A DNA stretch of 15,159 nt, taken from positions 1 to 15,159 of the forward strand of contig DASPMP010000229.1 in assembly GCA_035626995.1 (NCBI GenBank). Direction: 5' to 3'. The notes below the pieces were generated by a model. The model saw nothing but the letters and a program-made list of their open reading frames with translations. It had not been told where the DNA came from and ran no database searches. The position numbers were made by a program, and so were the translations under genes. Positions 5,334 to 12,310 of the stretch are shown piece by piece; the first letter of the stretch is position 1; each line of letters begins with the position of its first letter. Origin of the DNA: DASPMP01 sp035626995 (GTDB lineage: Bacteria > Gemmatimonadota > Gemmatimonadetes > Gemmatimonadales > Gemmatimonadaceae).

Positions 5334-7598
5334 ATGTTCGCGTCCGGAGTAGTGCTGCTGCTCAAGGTGAGTGTGGTGTTCGCGGGCGCGTTGATTCTTG
5401 CGCGCCTCCTTCGGCGGTCGTCGGCAGTGGTGCGCCACCAGATGTGGAGCGCCGTGTTCGTCGCGTTACTGGCGACGCCTGTAGTCGCGTTGCTCGTGCC
5501 GGGGTTCACGCTGCGGGTTCCATCGGTGCGAACGCCGCCGCCCCCGGTCATCGACTCGGTCAGCGTGGTCCCCGTGATTCCGCCGCTGCCGATCGTCGAC
5601 ATCGACACCTCGCTGCTCGGCAATTCGCGCGTGCTGTACGTCCAGCGGCCCGTCACGTCGGAGGCTCCCGTACCGCAGACGCTGACGGCGAGGCTTGCGT
5701 CGAGTGTCCAGGACCGGCTGACGGAAGTGTCGCGCTGGTCTACCGCGGAAGTGCTTTCCGCGTTGACGCGCCTGTGGCTTGCCGGTGCCATCGCGAGCCT
5801 CGTCATGCTCCTCGTGTCACTCCTGCGCGTGCATCTGGTCCAACGTCGCGCCACGCCGCTCGATGATGCCGGCTGGCGCACCACCGCCGATAGAATCGCC
5901 GCGCGCTTCGGCATCACCACGCGCGTGCGTGTGCTGGCGTCGACGGCCATCCGGACGCCAATGGCGGGAGGCATCGTGCGTCCCGTCATCTTCGTTCCGG
6001 CCCACGCCCTGGGCTGGACCGACGATGTGCGCGACATCGTCATCACCCACGAGATGGCGCACATCGCCAGTCGCGACCCGTTACGGCTGGTCGTCTCGCG
6101 CATCGCGCTCGCACTCTACTGGATGCACCCGCTGGCGTGGCTCGCCGCGCGTCGTGCGACGGTGGCGTGCGAACAGGCGTGCGACGAGGCGGTCCTCGAG
6201 GCGGGGGTGCGTCCGTCGAATTACGCGACCGTGCTTCTGGACTTCGCCGAGGCCCCGGCGCCGAGACTCAGCGCCGCACTTCCAATCGTGCGCCGCAGCA
6301 TTCTGGAGACGAGACTCATGGCAATTCTCGACAAGTCACGGCGCGCGCGCCGCGGCCGTCCCATCCTCGTGGCCACCGGTACCTTGTTGCTGGCGACGAC
6401 TGTCGCTGCCGCGAAGCCAGTGGAGGTTGGCAACGAGCGCCTCGCCGCCATCGGTGCAGGAGCGAAGAAGCTTGCCGCCGCCGCGGGACGCGAGATTGAA
6501 TCGGCCCGCGAGCGTATCTCGGAGCGCGCAAGCCAGGGCGTGGAGCGCTATGCACCCGCCATGGCAAGTCCGTCGCCGCGATTCGAGCGTCAGGCGCGCT
6601 CGGACGAACGCTGCAGCATCGGCGACGGTGACAATTTCAATGGCAGCATTTCCATGTCGGATCATGGCGGCTCGACGAGCATCCATGAACGCGTAGGCCA
6701 CAGCGGTTCCGACTACATCATCGAGAAAAGCTTCAATGGCATGCGCGTGTGCGCCCTCGGCCGGGACATGGACCCGGACGGGGACGTCGTCCCTAGCGCC
6801 TGGTCGAGGCATGCGCGCGTCGTGGTGCTGGAGACGAGGACGTCCCGCGACGTGCGGCACATGGAGATTGCCAACGGGCGCGTCACGTATACCGTGAATG
6901 GTGACAGCCGTCCCGTCGATGCGGCTGCGACCGCGTGGCAGGCAGCGTTGTTCAACGTCCTCGACGAAAGCTGGCGGCTCAGCGTGCTGCGTGGCCGGGC
7001 GAGCTCACTGCGGGGCGAGATCTCGAGCATCCACGGCATGCGCAGCAGCATGTTCGGCGAGATCTCGTCGTTGAAGGGCGAGCTGAGCTCGATGCGTGGC
7101 GAGATTTCGTCGTGGCGCGGTCGGGAAAGCAGCCTGCGCGGGGAGATCTCGTCTATTCGCGGACATCTGAGCTCGCTGCATGGCGCAATCTCGTCGGAGC
7201 GCGGCGCGATCTCCTCCCTCAAGGCGTCGCGATGGGATGCAAGTTCCGAGGAACGCGAGCGGATCGATCGGCGCATCCGCCGCCACGAGGAGCGCATCCG
7301 GGACCTCGAGCGTGAGATCCGTGGTTACGATGCGGACGCGCGGGTCCGTGCGGTGGAGCATCGCATCGCGTCGATGGACGTCGATGGGGAAATCGCGCGC
7401 ATCCAGGAGCGCATTCGCGACTTCGATCTCGATGGCCGCGTGGCGGAGGTCCAGCAGCGCATCGCCGACCTCGACGTCCGCGGCCTGGTACGGGACATCG
7501 AGCGCCAGATCGACGCGCTGGATGTGTCCGACAATACCCGTCGGATGGAATCGCGCATCGCCGAGTCGCTCGAGCGACTGCGCGCGATCACGCGATAG
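5334..7598 (+). CDS. M56-family (BlaR1/MecR1-like) membrane metallopeptidase with repeat-rich C-terminal tail
   Basis: Encodes 754 residues from an ATG preceded by GGAGGG in the end of the repressor gene. Transmembrane segments are at about 5-25, 34-58, 147-166 and 343-360, with a Pro-rich loop between the second and third. The zinc protease site is HEMAH (239-243), with a likely third ligand Glu280 in CEQACDEAV. In known systems such proteases sense a signal outside the membrane and cause cleavage of the BlaI-type repressor. Here the 390-residue tail shows no class D beta-lactamase-like sensor and none of its SxxK/SxN/KTG motif set was noticed. It has a globular-looking part (about 415-550), eleven 7-residue repeats (555-631), a charged helix, then five 16-residue repeats (670-749). 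The tail is probably periplasmic, given four membrane segments. The signal it detects is unknown. Confidence 0.9.
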   Translation: MFASGVVLLLKVSVVFAGALILARLLRRSSAVVRHQMWSAVFVALLATPVVALLVPGFTLRVPSVRTPPPPVIDSVSVVPVIPPLPIVDIDTSLLGNSRVLYVQRPVTSEAPVPQTLTARLASSVQDRLTEVSRWSTAEVLSALTRLWLAGAIASLVMLLVSLLRVHLVQRRATPLDDAGWRTTADRIAARFGITTRVRVLASTAIRTPMAGGIVRPVIFVPAHALGWTDDVRDIVITHEMAHIASRDPLRLVVSRIALALYWMHPLAWLAARRATVACEQACDEAVLEAGVRPSNYATVLLDFAEAPAPRLSAALPIVRRSILETRLMAILDKSRRARRGRPILVATGTLLLATTVAAAKPVEVGNERLAAIGAGAKKLAAAAGREIESARERISERASQGVERYAPAMASPSPRFERQARSDERCSIGDGDNFNGSISMSDHGGSTSIHERVGHSGSDYIIEKSFNGMRVCALGRDMDPDGDVVPSAWSRHARVVVLETRTSRDVRHMEIANGRVTYTVNGDSRPVDAAATAWQAALFNVLDESWRLSVLRGRASSLRGEISSIHGMRSSMFGEISSLKGELSSMRGEISSWRGRESSLRGEISSIRGHLSSLHGAISSERGAISSLKASRWDASSEERERIDRRIRRHEERIRDLEREIRGYDADARVRAVEHRIASMDVDGEIARIQERIRDFDLDGRVAEVQQRIADLDVRGLVRDIERQIDALDVSDNTRRMESRIAESLERLRAITR
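6996..7226 (+). repeat. Eleven in-frame 7-residue repeats in the M56 protein tail
   Basis: Residues 555-631 are eleven consecutive heptads of the form x-x-Ser-Ser-hydrophobic-x-Gly, for example EISSIHG, EISSLKG, ELSSMRG, EISSWRG and EISSIRG. All eleven keep Ser-Ser. Glycine ends all but the last; a hydrophobic residue fills the fifth place in all but one (AISSERG). The 7-residue period suits a coiled coil or a repetitive fibre, although glycine every seventh residue is unusual for a standard coiled coil. Confidence 0.9.
7341..7580 (+). repeat. Five in-frame 16-residue repeats at the C-terminus of the M56 protein
   Basis: Residues 670-749 divide into five units of 16 residues, such as EIARIQERIRDFDLDG and RVAEVQQRIADLDVRG. 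The pattern is a short amphipathic helix with a conserved Arg/Gln-Ile pair, ending in hydrophobic-Asp-hydrophobic-x-Gly in the first three units. The last two units are more diverged. This looks like stacked helical hairpins or a segmented coiled coil. Confidence 0.85.
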
Positions 7599-7617
7599 CT
7601 GTCTCGTGCACTTACAC

Positions 7618-7649
7618 CTCTGCGCCTCTGCGCCTCTGCGTCTCTGCGT
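7618..7649. repeat. Four tandem copies of an 8-bp unit CTCTGCGY
   Basis: CTCTGCGC occurs twice (7618-7625, 7626-7633), followed by CTCTGCGT twice (7634-7641, 7642-7649). The block begins 20 nt after the M56 stop codon. Its last two units form most of the left arm of the 19-bp inverted repeat. Confidence 0.9.
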
Positions 7650-7710
7650 TTAGTTCTTTCTGCGCTTCGAATTACAGCGACCAGCTGATTCAACGCAGAG
7701 ACGCAGAGGC
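7632..7710. repeat. Perfect 19-bp inverted repeat, possible dispersed intergenic element or terminator
   Basis: GCCTCTGCGTCTCTGCGTT (7632-7650) is matched exactly by its reverse complement at 7692-7710, with a 41-nt loop. Repeats of this CTCTGCG type are common between genes in several bacterial phyla, from general knowledge. As RNA it would form a long stem behind the M56 gene and could end or protect transcripts. The rest of the gap between the M56 stop and the glycosyltransferase (7599-7857) holds no gene. An AT-rich GATAAT at 7808-7813 could be a -10 element, but no convincing -35 was found. Confidence 0.75.
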
Positions 7711-7857
7711 AAGATGTGATCGGGTTCAGAAGAAATCCGGCTGTTGATCAGAGTAATCCGGGGCCTCCTTGAGGGCTTTCAACTGCCGAGGCGCCGGTCG
7801 AAGTTGCGATAATCTCTCTACGGAGTCGCGGACGGGTTTTATTGAGGGGTGCGCGAG

Positions 7858-9180
7858 ATGACCCCCTCCGAGTCTGTCTTCATCCTGATCTCGTTCGAAG
7901 GCCCCGACGCATACTCACAGGCGGGCGGGCTCGGCGTGCGCATGACCGGCCTGGCGGAAACGCTGGCCGCCGCGGGGTTCGAGACCCACTTCTTCTTCAT
8001 CGGCGACCCGAAACTGCCCGGTGAAGAATCCCGGATGGACGGGAAGCTCGTGCTGCACCGGTGGGGACAATGGATCAGCCGAAACTGCCCAACCGGTGTG
8101 TACGAAGGACAGGATGCAAAGCGCGCGGACATGGAGAAGTCGCTGCCCCCCTGGGTGCGCGATCAGGTGATCATTCCCGCGCTCTCCGCCGGCAAGACCC
8201 CTGTGATCATGCTGGAGGACTGGCAGACCGCACGCACGGGGATCCTGCTCGCCGACGACCTGCGCAAGCGCGCGGCGCGCGACAAGTGCGTGATGTTCTG
8301 GAACGCGAATAACCCCTACGGTTTCGAGCGGCTCGACTGGAAAGTGCTCTCCGCTGCCATCACGATCACCGGCGTGAGTAAGTACATGCGCTCGATCATC
8401 CGCGCGAGTGGCGCCGACGCGCTGGTGATCCCGAATGGCATTTCCGAAGAGTTGCTCCAGCCCGTGCTGCGCGACGATTTCGCGTTCGCGGTGGAGGCGC
8501 TCGGGCGCGTCGCTCGCGAGCTGCGGCCCGGATTGTTCTTCAAGATGGCGCGCTGGGAGCGTGAGAAAGGATGGAGCCAGGCGCTCGAGGCCATCCGGCA
8601 TTCGCACGAGCGGGCGCGTCGGATGATCCTCATCGGGCGCGCGGGCGGCCCCACGGGGCAGGGAGGAGCGCTGGCGATCACCATTGAGGCGGAGATGCAC
8701 GGCCTCCGTGTCGCGCAGGTTCCGGATGAGCAGACATTCCGCGACTCGCTCGCCGACCACATTCGCAGCGGCGTCGACGTAATCAGCCTCGGCTTCGGCG
8801 TGACACCGGCACTCGCGCGGACGCTATATAGGGTATGCGATGGCGTGCTCGCGAACTCGGTGTCGGAGCCATTCGGTCTGGTCGGACTGGAAGCCATGGC
8901 GGCGGGAGGCATCGCCTACACCGGCGGCACCGGCGAGGACTACGCGGTCACCGGACGCAACGCCGTCGTGCTCGAGACGCTGGAACCGATGGAGATCGTG
9001 GAGCGCTGGGAGCAACTCTCCAACTCTCCGCGCCGACTCGCGCGCCTCCGACGACAGGCGCGCACAACAGCGCGCGAGTACATCTGGCCCAACGTCGTCA
9101 AAGTTCTCCTCGCGGCGGCGGCGAAACAGCTCGCCCGACAGGGAAGCTCACGCCGTCCCCGGAAGTCCAGGCCAGGCTGA
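7858..9180 (+). CDS. GT-B fold glycosyltransferase (GT4/glycogen-synthase-like)
   Basis: Encodes 440 residues. The ATG at 7858 has GAGGGG (7844-7849) 8 nt upstream; a GTG at 7849 overlaps that site and is less likely. The N-terminal Rossmann-like domain contains AGGLGVRMTGLAETLAAAGFE (starting at Ala22), which resembles the Gly-Gly-Leu-Gly loop of glycogen synthases. VIPNGI marks the domain junction. The C-terminal domain has the nucleotide-sugar-binding motif SEPFGLVGLEAMAAGG with the two glutamates of the E-x7-E signature at 337 and 345. It should transfer a sugar from a nucleotide donor to a glycan or lipid acceptor in the cytoplasm or at the inner membrane. Donor and acceptor cannot be told from the sequence. 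It appears to be a single-gene unit, with gaps of 259 nt before and 136 nt after, so glycan storage or surface polysaccharide synthesis are both possible. Confidence 0.87.
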   Translation: MTPSESVFILISFEGPDAYSQAGGLGVRMTGLAETLAAAGFETHFFFIGDPKLPGEESRMDGKLVLHRWGQWISRNCPTGVYEGQDAKRADMEKSLPPWVRDQVIIPALSAGKTPVIMLEDWQTARTGILLADDLRKRAARDKCVMFWNANNPYGFERLDWKVLSAAITITGVSKYMRSIIRASGADALVIPNGISEELLQPVLRDDFAFAVEALGRVARELRPGLFFKMARWEREKGWSQALEAIRHSHERARRMILIGRAGGPTGQGGALAITIEAEMHGLRVAQVPDEQTFRDSLADHIRSGVDVISLGFGVTPALARTLYRVCDGVLANSVSEPFGLVGLEAMAAGGIAYTGGTGEDYAVTGRNAVVLETLEPMEIVERWEQLSNSPRRLARLRRQARTTAREYIWPNVVKVLLAAAAKQLARQGSSRRPRKSRPG

Positions 9181-9185
9181 CACAG

Positions 9186-9209
9186 CGCCGTCGCGCGCGA
9201 CCGACGGCG
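9186..9209 (+). terminator. GC-rich hairpin after the glycosyltransferase gene (possible terminator)
   Basis: CGCCGTCG (9186-9193) and CGACGGCG (9202-9209) form a perfect 8-bp stem with an 8-nt loop, 6 nt after the TGA. There is no T-run after it, so intrinsic termination is uncertain. The rest of the gap up to 9316 shows no gene and no clear promoter. Confidence 0.4.
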
Positions 9210-9316
9210 AGGTTGGGCAGGGATGGTTGGCATCCCGGTGGTGGTGAACGGGACCGATTCAGTGTCACCCAAACAACCCAGTGGCAGCCGTCCGGTACGC
9301 GCATGACATTTCCGGC

Positions 9317-11686
9317 ATGAGCCTTCTCTCCCGCCTCGTTCCGCCATCGCTGCTTTGCCTGTCGGCGCTCTGCATTCCCGAACTCGCCATCGCACAGCCG
9401 CCGAGGCCGGAGATGTCGTCCACATATCATGGGCGACAGGGGCAGACGGAAGTTGCGGTGCCGCGAATCTCCCACGACGTGCGCATCGACGGGAACCTGA
9501 CCGGCGCGGAATGGGACAGCGCCGCGCTGCTCACGGGATTCTCGCAGTACACGCCGGTGGACGGCACCGCCGCCGATGACAGCACCGAGGTGCGGGTGAT
9601 GTATTCGGATCTCGCGATGTATGTCGCCATCCGTGCCTTCGAGCCGCACGGCAACGTCGTGAACACCCTCGCGGATCGCGACCGGATCGCGAGCGAAGAT
9701 CACGTCCGCCTGTACTTCGACACCTTTGCCGACCGACGGCGTGCGTTCGTCATCATGGCGAATGCGCTTGGCGTGCAGGGAGATGGAATCTGGACCGAGG
9801 GTGGAAGTGGCTCGGGGACCACTGACCAGAGCCCAGACTTCGTCTTCGAGTCGAAGGGTAAGGTGGATGCCTCGGGGTATACCATCGAGATGCGCATCCC
9901 CTTCAAGAGCCTGCGCTACCAGCAGTCGCAGCAGCAGAGCTGGGGGCTGCACGTGATGCGGCACGTCCAGCATTCGGGAACCGTGCAGTCGTGGGCTCCG
10001 GCGGAGAACAGCCGGGCGTCCCTGTTGGCGCAGAGCGGAATGCTGCGCGGCCTGACCGGCTTGCGACGCGGGCTCGTACTCGACGTCAACCCGGTGGTGA
10101 CGTCGCAGTCCACCGGCGCCATGCGGTCACCGACCGACCAGCGCTGGGCGTATCGCACCAGCGATCCGGAATACGGCGGCAACCTCCGGTGGGGAGCGAC
10201 GCCGAACCTGAGTGTGAGCGGCACCATCAATCCCGACTTCTCACAGGTGGAAGCAGACGTCGGCCAGGTGGTGTTCGACCCGCGCGCCGCGATCGCTTTT
10301 CCTGAGAAGCGGCCGTTCTTCCTCGAGGCGAATGAAAACTTCGAGGTCCCGAACTCGCTCATCTACACGCGCAACATCGCGGCACCGGTCGGCGCGGCAA
10401 AGGCGTCGGGGAAGGTCGGGGACTTCAACGTCGGTGTGCTGTCGGCGATGGACGACCGCACCGTTTCCGCATCGGGCGACGACAACCCGCTCTTCACCAT
10501 CGCACGGGTGCGCCGCGACCTCGGCGCCGGATCCAATGCCGGTGTCGTCTTCACCGATCGCACCGAAGGAAGCACGTACAACCGCGTCGCGGGGGTGGAC
10601 ACGCGACTGCTCCTCGGGAAGTTCGTCTTCGCTGGCCAGGTCGCTGGGAGCATGACGCGCTTGCCGGGATTCAGCCAGGCCACTCGGCCACTGTTCGACT
10701 TTGCCCTGGTGAAGCCGGGGCGCGCGCGCGGCCTCAGCATGGTCGTGGAAGGGGTGCACCCCGAGTTCTACACGGCCAGTGGCTTTATCCCGCGCGCCGG
10801 CATTGCGCACGCGAACGTGACGCCGCGGTGGAGCTTCTTCCCGAAGGACAGCCGGATCGAGGCGCTGTCGATTTCCGGCATCGTCGACGGCACGTGGGAG
10901 TGGGACCGGTTCATGAACGGCACGGAACCAAACGACATCAAGCTCCAGACATCCACGAACATCTCGTGGCGCGGCGGATGGCGCACCGGGCTGTTCACCT
11001 TCGTGGAGTCGTTCAAGTATCCCGGGTTCCTGTATGAGAATTTCTACATCGAGCAGCGTGACGCGGGCGGCGCCGTCACGGATACCGTGCCATACGTGGG
11101 AACGGATCGGCTGCCAAACTACGGTATCGACCTGAACATCTCCACGCCGCAATGGCAGCAGTTCTCGGGGAGCCTGGGGCTCACGGCGGGCCACGATGAC
11201 AACTTTGACGAGTGGTCGTCGGCGTGGATCGCGTTCACCACGATCAACCTCAACTGGCGGCCGACAGACCGGATGCGGGTCGAGTCCCGCTATGTGGAAC
11301 AGCGGTACCACCGCGTGTCCGATGGTTCACTGGTGCGGCGGCGGATGATCCCCCGCGTGAAGTTGGAGTACCAGGTGGCGCGTCCCGTCTTCGTGCGCCT
11401 CGTGGGCCAGTACGACGCAACGCGGGTGGATTCCCTGCGCGACGACAGCCGGACGAACAATCCGATCCTGATCATGAATGGCGACGGCACCTTCCGTCGG
11501 GCGGCCGCGCAGGAACGCGGCGGGTTGCGCTGGGACGGGCTGTTCTCCTACCAGCCGAATCCGGGGACCGTGTTCTTCTTGGGATACGGCTCGACGCTGG
11601 CGTCCCCGGAATTCTTCACGCCATCCCTGCTGGAACGCACGCGGGACGGGTTCTTCGTCAAGGCGAGCTACCTCTACCGCCTGTAG
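9317..11686 (+). CDS. CBM9-like/DUF5916 outer-membrane beta-barrel protein
   Basis: Encodes 789 residues from the ATG at 9317, chosen because a signal peptide follows directly (SRLVPPSLLCLSALC core, likely cleavage after AIA at about 26). An upstream in-frame GTG (9281) would put 12 extra residues before it. No clear Shine-Dalgarno is visible. A carbohydrate-binding family 9-like beta domain spans about residues 46-205 (IDGNLTGAEWDSA; VRLYFDTFADRR; YTIEMRIPFKSLRY). The DUF5916 region follows with the hallmark FPEKRPFFLEANENF (from about 328) and IYTRNIA. It ends in many amphipathic strands and a final YLYRL, as expected for an outer-membrane barrel. The role is unknown; members often sit in Bacteroidota, Gemmatimonadota and relatives and have been suggested to handle glycans or other nutrients. 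The next gene begins 80 nt downstream. Confidence 0.88.
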   Translation: MSLLSRLVPPSLLCLSALCIPELAIAQPPRPEMSSTYHGRQGQTEVAVPRISHDVRIDGNLTGAEWDSAALLTGFSQYTPVDGTAADDSTEVRVMYSDLAMYVAIRAFEPHGNVVNTLADRDRIASEDHVRLYFDTFADRRRAFVIMANALGVQGDGIWTEGGSGSGTTDQSPDFVFESKGKVDASGYTIEMRIPFKSLRYQQSQQQSWGLHVMRHVQHSGTVQSWAPAENSRASLLAQSGMLRGLTGLRRGLVLDVNPVVTSQSTGAMRSPTDQRWAYRTSDPEYGGNLRWGATPNLSVSGTINPDFSQVEADVGQVVFDPRAAIAFPEKRPFFLEANENFEVPNSLIYTRNIAAPVGAAKASGKVGDFNVGVLSAMDDRTVSASGDDNPLFTIARVRRDLGAGSNAGVVFTDRTEGSTYNRVAGVDTRLLLGKFVFAGQVAGSMTRLPGFSQATRPLFDFALVKPGRARGLSMVVEGVHPEFYTASGFIPRAGIAHANVTPRWSFFPKDSRIEALSISGIVDGTWEWDRFMNGTEPNDIKLQTSTNISWRGGWRTGLFTFVESFKYPGFLYENFYIEQRDAGGAVTDTVPYVGTDRLPNYGIDLNISTPQWQQFSGSLGLTAGHDDNFDEWSSAWIAFTTINLNWRPTDRMRVESRYVEQRYHRVSDGSLVRRRMIPRVKLEYQVARPVFVRLVGQYDATRVDSLRDDSRTNNPILIMNGDGTFRRAAAQERGGLRWDGLFSYQPNPGTVFFLGYGSTLASPEFFTPSLLERTRDGFFVKASYLYRL

Positions 11687-11709
11687 CATGGCGCGGTAGT
11701 CGTGCATAT

Positions 11710-11767
11710 TGGACCGTGAGCAGGGGCCTGAGCGCGGCCCCGCAGCATCCAACGGAGTCACGGTCCA
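11710..11767 (+). promoter_or_regulatory. Nested stem-loop over the translation start of the small membrane protein gene
   Basis: TGGACCGTGA (11710-11719) is the exact reverse complement of TCACGGTCCA (11758-11767), whose last base is the A of the ATG. Inside the 38-nt loop, GGGGCC (11723-11728) and GGCCCC (11736-11741) form a second perfect hairpin. The likely ribosome-binding site GGAG (11754-11757) lies just outside the outer stem. Such a fold could limit initiation. Alternatively, the inner hairpin may help end the transcript of the upstream gene, although it lacks a T-run. Confidence 0.5.
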
Positions 11768-12300
11768 TGAGTCCTATCGGTACCTTCGTCGCGGCCGCAG
11801 TCCTGGCGGTCGTCCCGGTCCCGGGCGCAGGGGCGCAGGACGCTCCACAGCCGGCAACAGAGTGCGCCGTCGGCGCGTCGGCGGCATACGTGAGGTGCGC
11901 TCTCTGGATCGACGGGGCCCGCATCCGACGCGGGAGCGATGGCGCGATCGTCGCCCAGCCAGGCTTCTTCCGCCCACCGCGACTGGCGCGCCTGGTCCAG
12001 GGCGACTCCGCGGTGCACTATGGTCGCTCTTTCGAACGAAACAGCTCCCGGTCGCTCGTCTTTGGCGTCATCAGCGGCCTGCTGCTCGGCACCGCATGGG
12101 TGGTCGCGGACCAGTACAACTGCAATCCGGAATCGATGTTCGGCATCTGCACGAACAACGATGACGATGAGGCGCTGACCATTGGGCTGCTCGCGCTCGG
12201 GTCGCTCGCCAGCGGAATCACCAGCGGCGTCTTCCAGGTCAAGGCTCGCCGCGCCGGCGCGCGCTCCGTCTTCTGGCACAACGCGAACTTTGCGCGCTAA
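11767..12300 (+). CDS. Small exported membrane protein, four cysteines (unknown function)
   Basis: Encodes 177 residues and was not recognised as a member of a named family. A signal peptide with a hydrophobic core and Ala-Gly-Ala-Gln at 21-24 is evident. The mature part has cysteines at 33 and 44, then two hydrophobic stretches at about 97-114 and 137-156. Between these lies a loop with Cys119 and Cys128 and an acidic NNDDDE. The spacing suggests two disulfides outside the cytoplasm. The ATG at 11767 has GGAG 9 nt upstream. The gene ends 10 nt before the start of the amidohydrolase lipoprotein gene, so the two are probably co-transcribed. Reading frame and composition are consistent with a real gene. 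Confidence 0.72.
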   Translation: MSPIGTFVAAAVLAVVPVPGAGAQDAPQPATECAVGASAAYVRCALWIDGARIRRGSDGAIVAQPGFFRPPRLARLVQGDSAVHYGRSFERNSSRSLVFGVISGLLLGTAWVVADQYNCNPESMFGICTNNDDDEALTIGLLALGSLASGITSGVFQVKARRAGARSVFWHNANFAR

Positions 12301-12308
12301 GGGAGGGG
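12301..12308 (+). promoter_or_regulatory. Shine-Dalgarno deciding the TTG start of the amidohydrolase gene
   Basis: GGGAGGGG directly follows the TAA of the preceding gene. It lies 2 nt (core GGAGG 4 nt) before the TTG at 12311 but about 17-19 nt before the ATG at 12326. The TTG also adds two arginines before the hydrophobic core, as signal peptides usually have. Confidence 0.55.
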
Positions 12309-12310
12309 CG

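Noticed and set aside
4946..7598. Beta-lactam resistance locus
   Set aside because: Only the repressor and protease are present. No beta-lactamase or penicillin-binding protein gene, and no penicillin-sensing domain, was seen.
7618..7710. CRISPR array or insertion-sequence ends
   Set aside because: The repeats are 8 bp without spacers, and there is no transposase or target duplication around the 19-bp dyad.
11212..11766. Open frame upstream of the small membrane protein that would make it 362 residues
   Set aside because: It lies in another frame of the DUF5916 gene and shows no protein character; the signal peptide begins at 11767.
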